Below, one piece after another: positions 37,683 to 37,782 of a DNA stretch of 37,782 bases. The stretch is from assembly GCA_045533115.1 (NCBI GenBank), contig JAZSHF010000073.1, forward strand, positions 1-37,782, written 5' to 3'. This DNA is from Colimorpha_A sp045533115. GTDB lineage: Bacteria; Bacillota; Clostridia; Oscillospirales; CAG-272. The notes beneath the pieces are model-generated. The model saw nothing but the letters and a program-made list of their open reading frames with translations. It ran no database searches and was not told where the DNA came from. The translations under genes and the position numbers were made by a program. Within the stretch, counting starts at the first letter, position 1, and the number at the start of each line of letters is the position of its first letter.

Positions 37683-37782
37683 TTATCTCTTCCAGTTGAG
37701 GGTATAGTGAACGTCGTCAGCCTTTTCTTCGTCGGTGAACTTACGGAGAGTGTCGACAACCTTACCGTCGTTCCACTTTCTG
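37683..37782 (-). CDS. 3' end of an unidentified gene
   Basis: An open frame on the minus strand runs from the window edge to TAA at 37683-37685, giving the last 32 residues of a protein: a hydrophilic segment (WNDGKVVDTLRKFTDEEK) ending HYTLNWKR. Codon use (AAG, GAC, CTC) resembles that of its neighbours, and the stop lies six bases before a strong terminator, so it is probably a real gene end. I do not recognise it. Confidence 0.6.
   Translation of the reverse strand, partial: RKWNDGKVVDTLRKFTDEEKADDVHYTLNWKR

Overview
The window looks like a chromosomal segment of an anaerobic, endospore-forming Clostridia (Firmicutes), probably a gut- or rumen-type lineage with moderate GC. The evidence is a complete spoIIIAA-AH sporulation operon, vegetative promoters close to TTGACA-N17-TATAAT, strong AGGAGG-type ribosome binding sites, lipoproteins with Gram-positive-style signal peptides, an NADP-type glutamate dehydrogenase, and an ECF-type transporter subunit behind a cobalamin riboswitch. 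Most of the sequence is core genome. The accessory-looking parts are the first 3 kb, the flank of a tRNA-Arg gene (about 8.6-9.6 kb) and the flank of a tRNA-Thr gene (about 35.8-36.1 kb).

Layout. 0-3 kb (+): a large secreted CxxC-repeat protein, a Thr-rich lipoprotein and a 40-residue peptide gene in one transcription unit. 3.1-6.5 kb (-): recG, luxS and mtnN, the last two forming the S-adenosylhomocysteine detoxification pair. 6.6-7.5 kb (+): yhbY and a DUF1643 gene, divergent from recG. 7.6-9.7 kb (-): an unknown membrane-anchored protein; then tRNA-Arg(CCG), an array of small palindromes, a four-helix-bundle (S23/Avd-type) gene and a reduced pyrophosphatase-like gene. 9.8-12.9 kb (+): tsaE-tsaB-rpiB-M28 peptidase-flavin reductase, with four successive 4-nt overlaps. 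13-15.7 kb (+): citrate synthase and asnS. 15.8-18.7 kb (-): trkA-trkH potassium uptake. 18.8-21.9 kb (+): rpmH-rnpA-yidD-yidC-jag. 21.9-28.0 kb (-): a SpoVB-like flippase heading spoIIIAA-AH, convergent with jag. 28.2-33.7 kb (+): gdhA, a parvulin-type foldase lipoprotein, a cobalamin riboswitch with a DUF4430 lipoprotein and an ECF S-component, and a P-loop ATPase. 33.7-35.8 kb (-): murA and a small membrane protein. 35.8-37.8 kb: tRNA-Thr(CGT) with a degenerate duplicate of its 3' half, rsmA, an HD-domain protein, and the end of an unidentified gene.

How the genes work together. yidC (SpoIIIJ), jag and spoIIIA are adjacent and face each other; in other spore formers both are needed for forespore development. 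The riboswitch unit reads as a corrinoid capture and uptake module that lacks its own energizing subunits. luxS and mtnN act in successive steps. tsaE and tsaB are two of the four parts of tRNA t6A synthesis.

The best candidates for something not well described are the four-helix-bundle gene with its palindrome array beside tRNA-Arg, the B12-controlled DUF4430/ECF pair, the secreted protein-lipoprotein-40-residue peptide cassette, and the broken second copy of tRNA-Thr. Calls rest on reading motifs and signals by eye; no database search or folding program was run.
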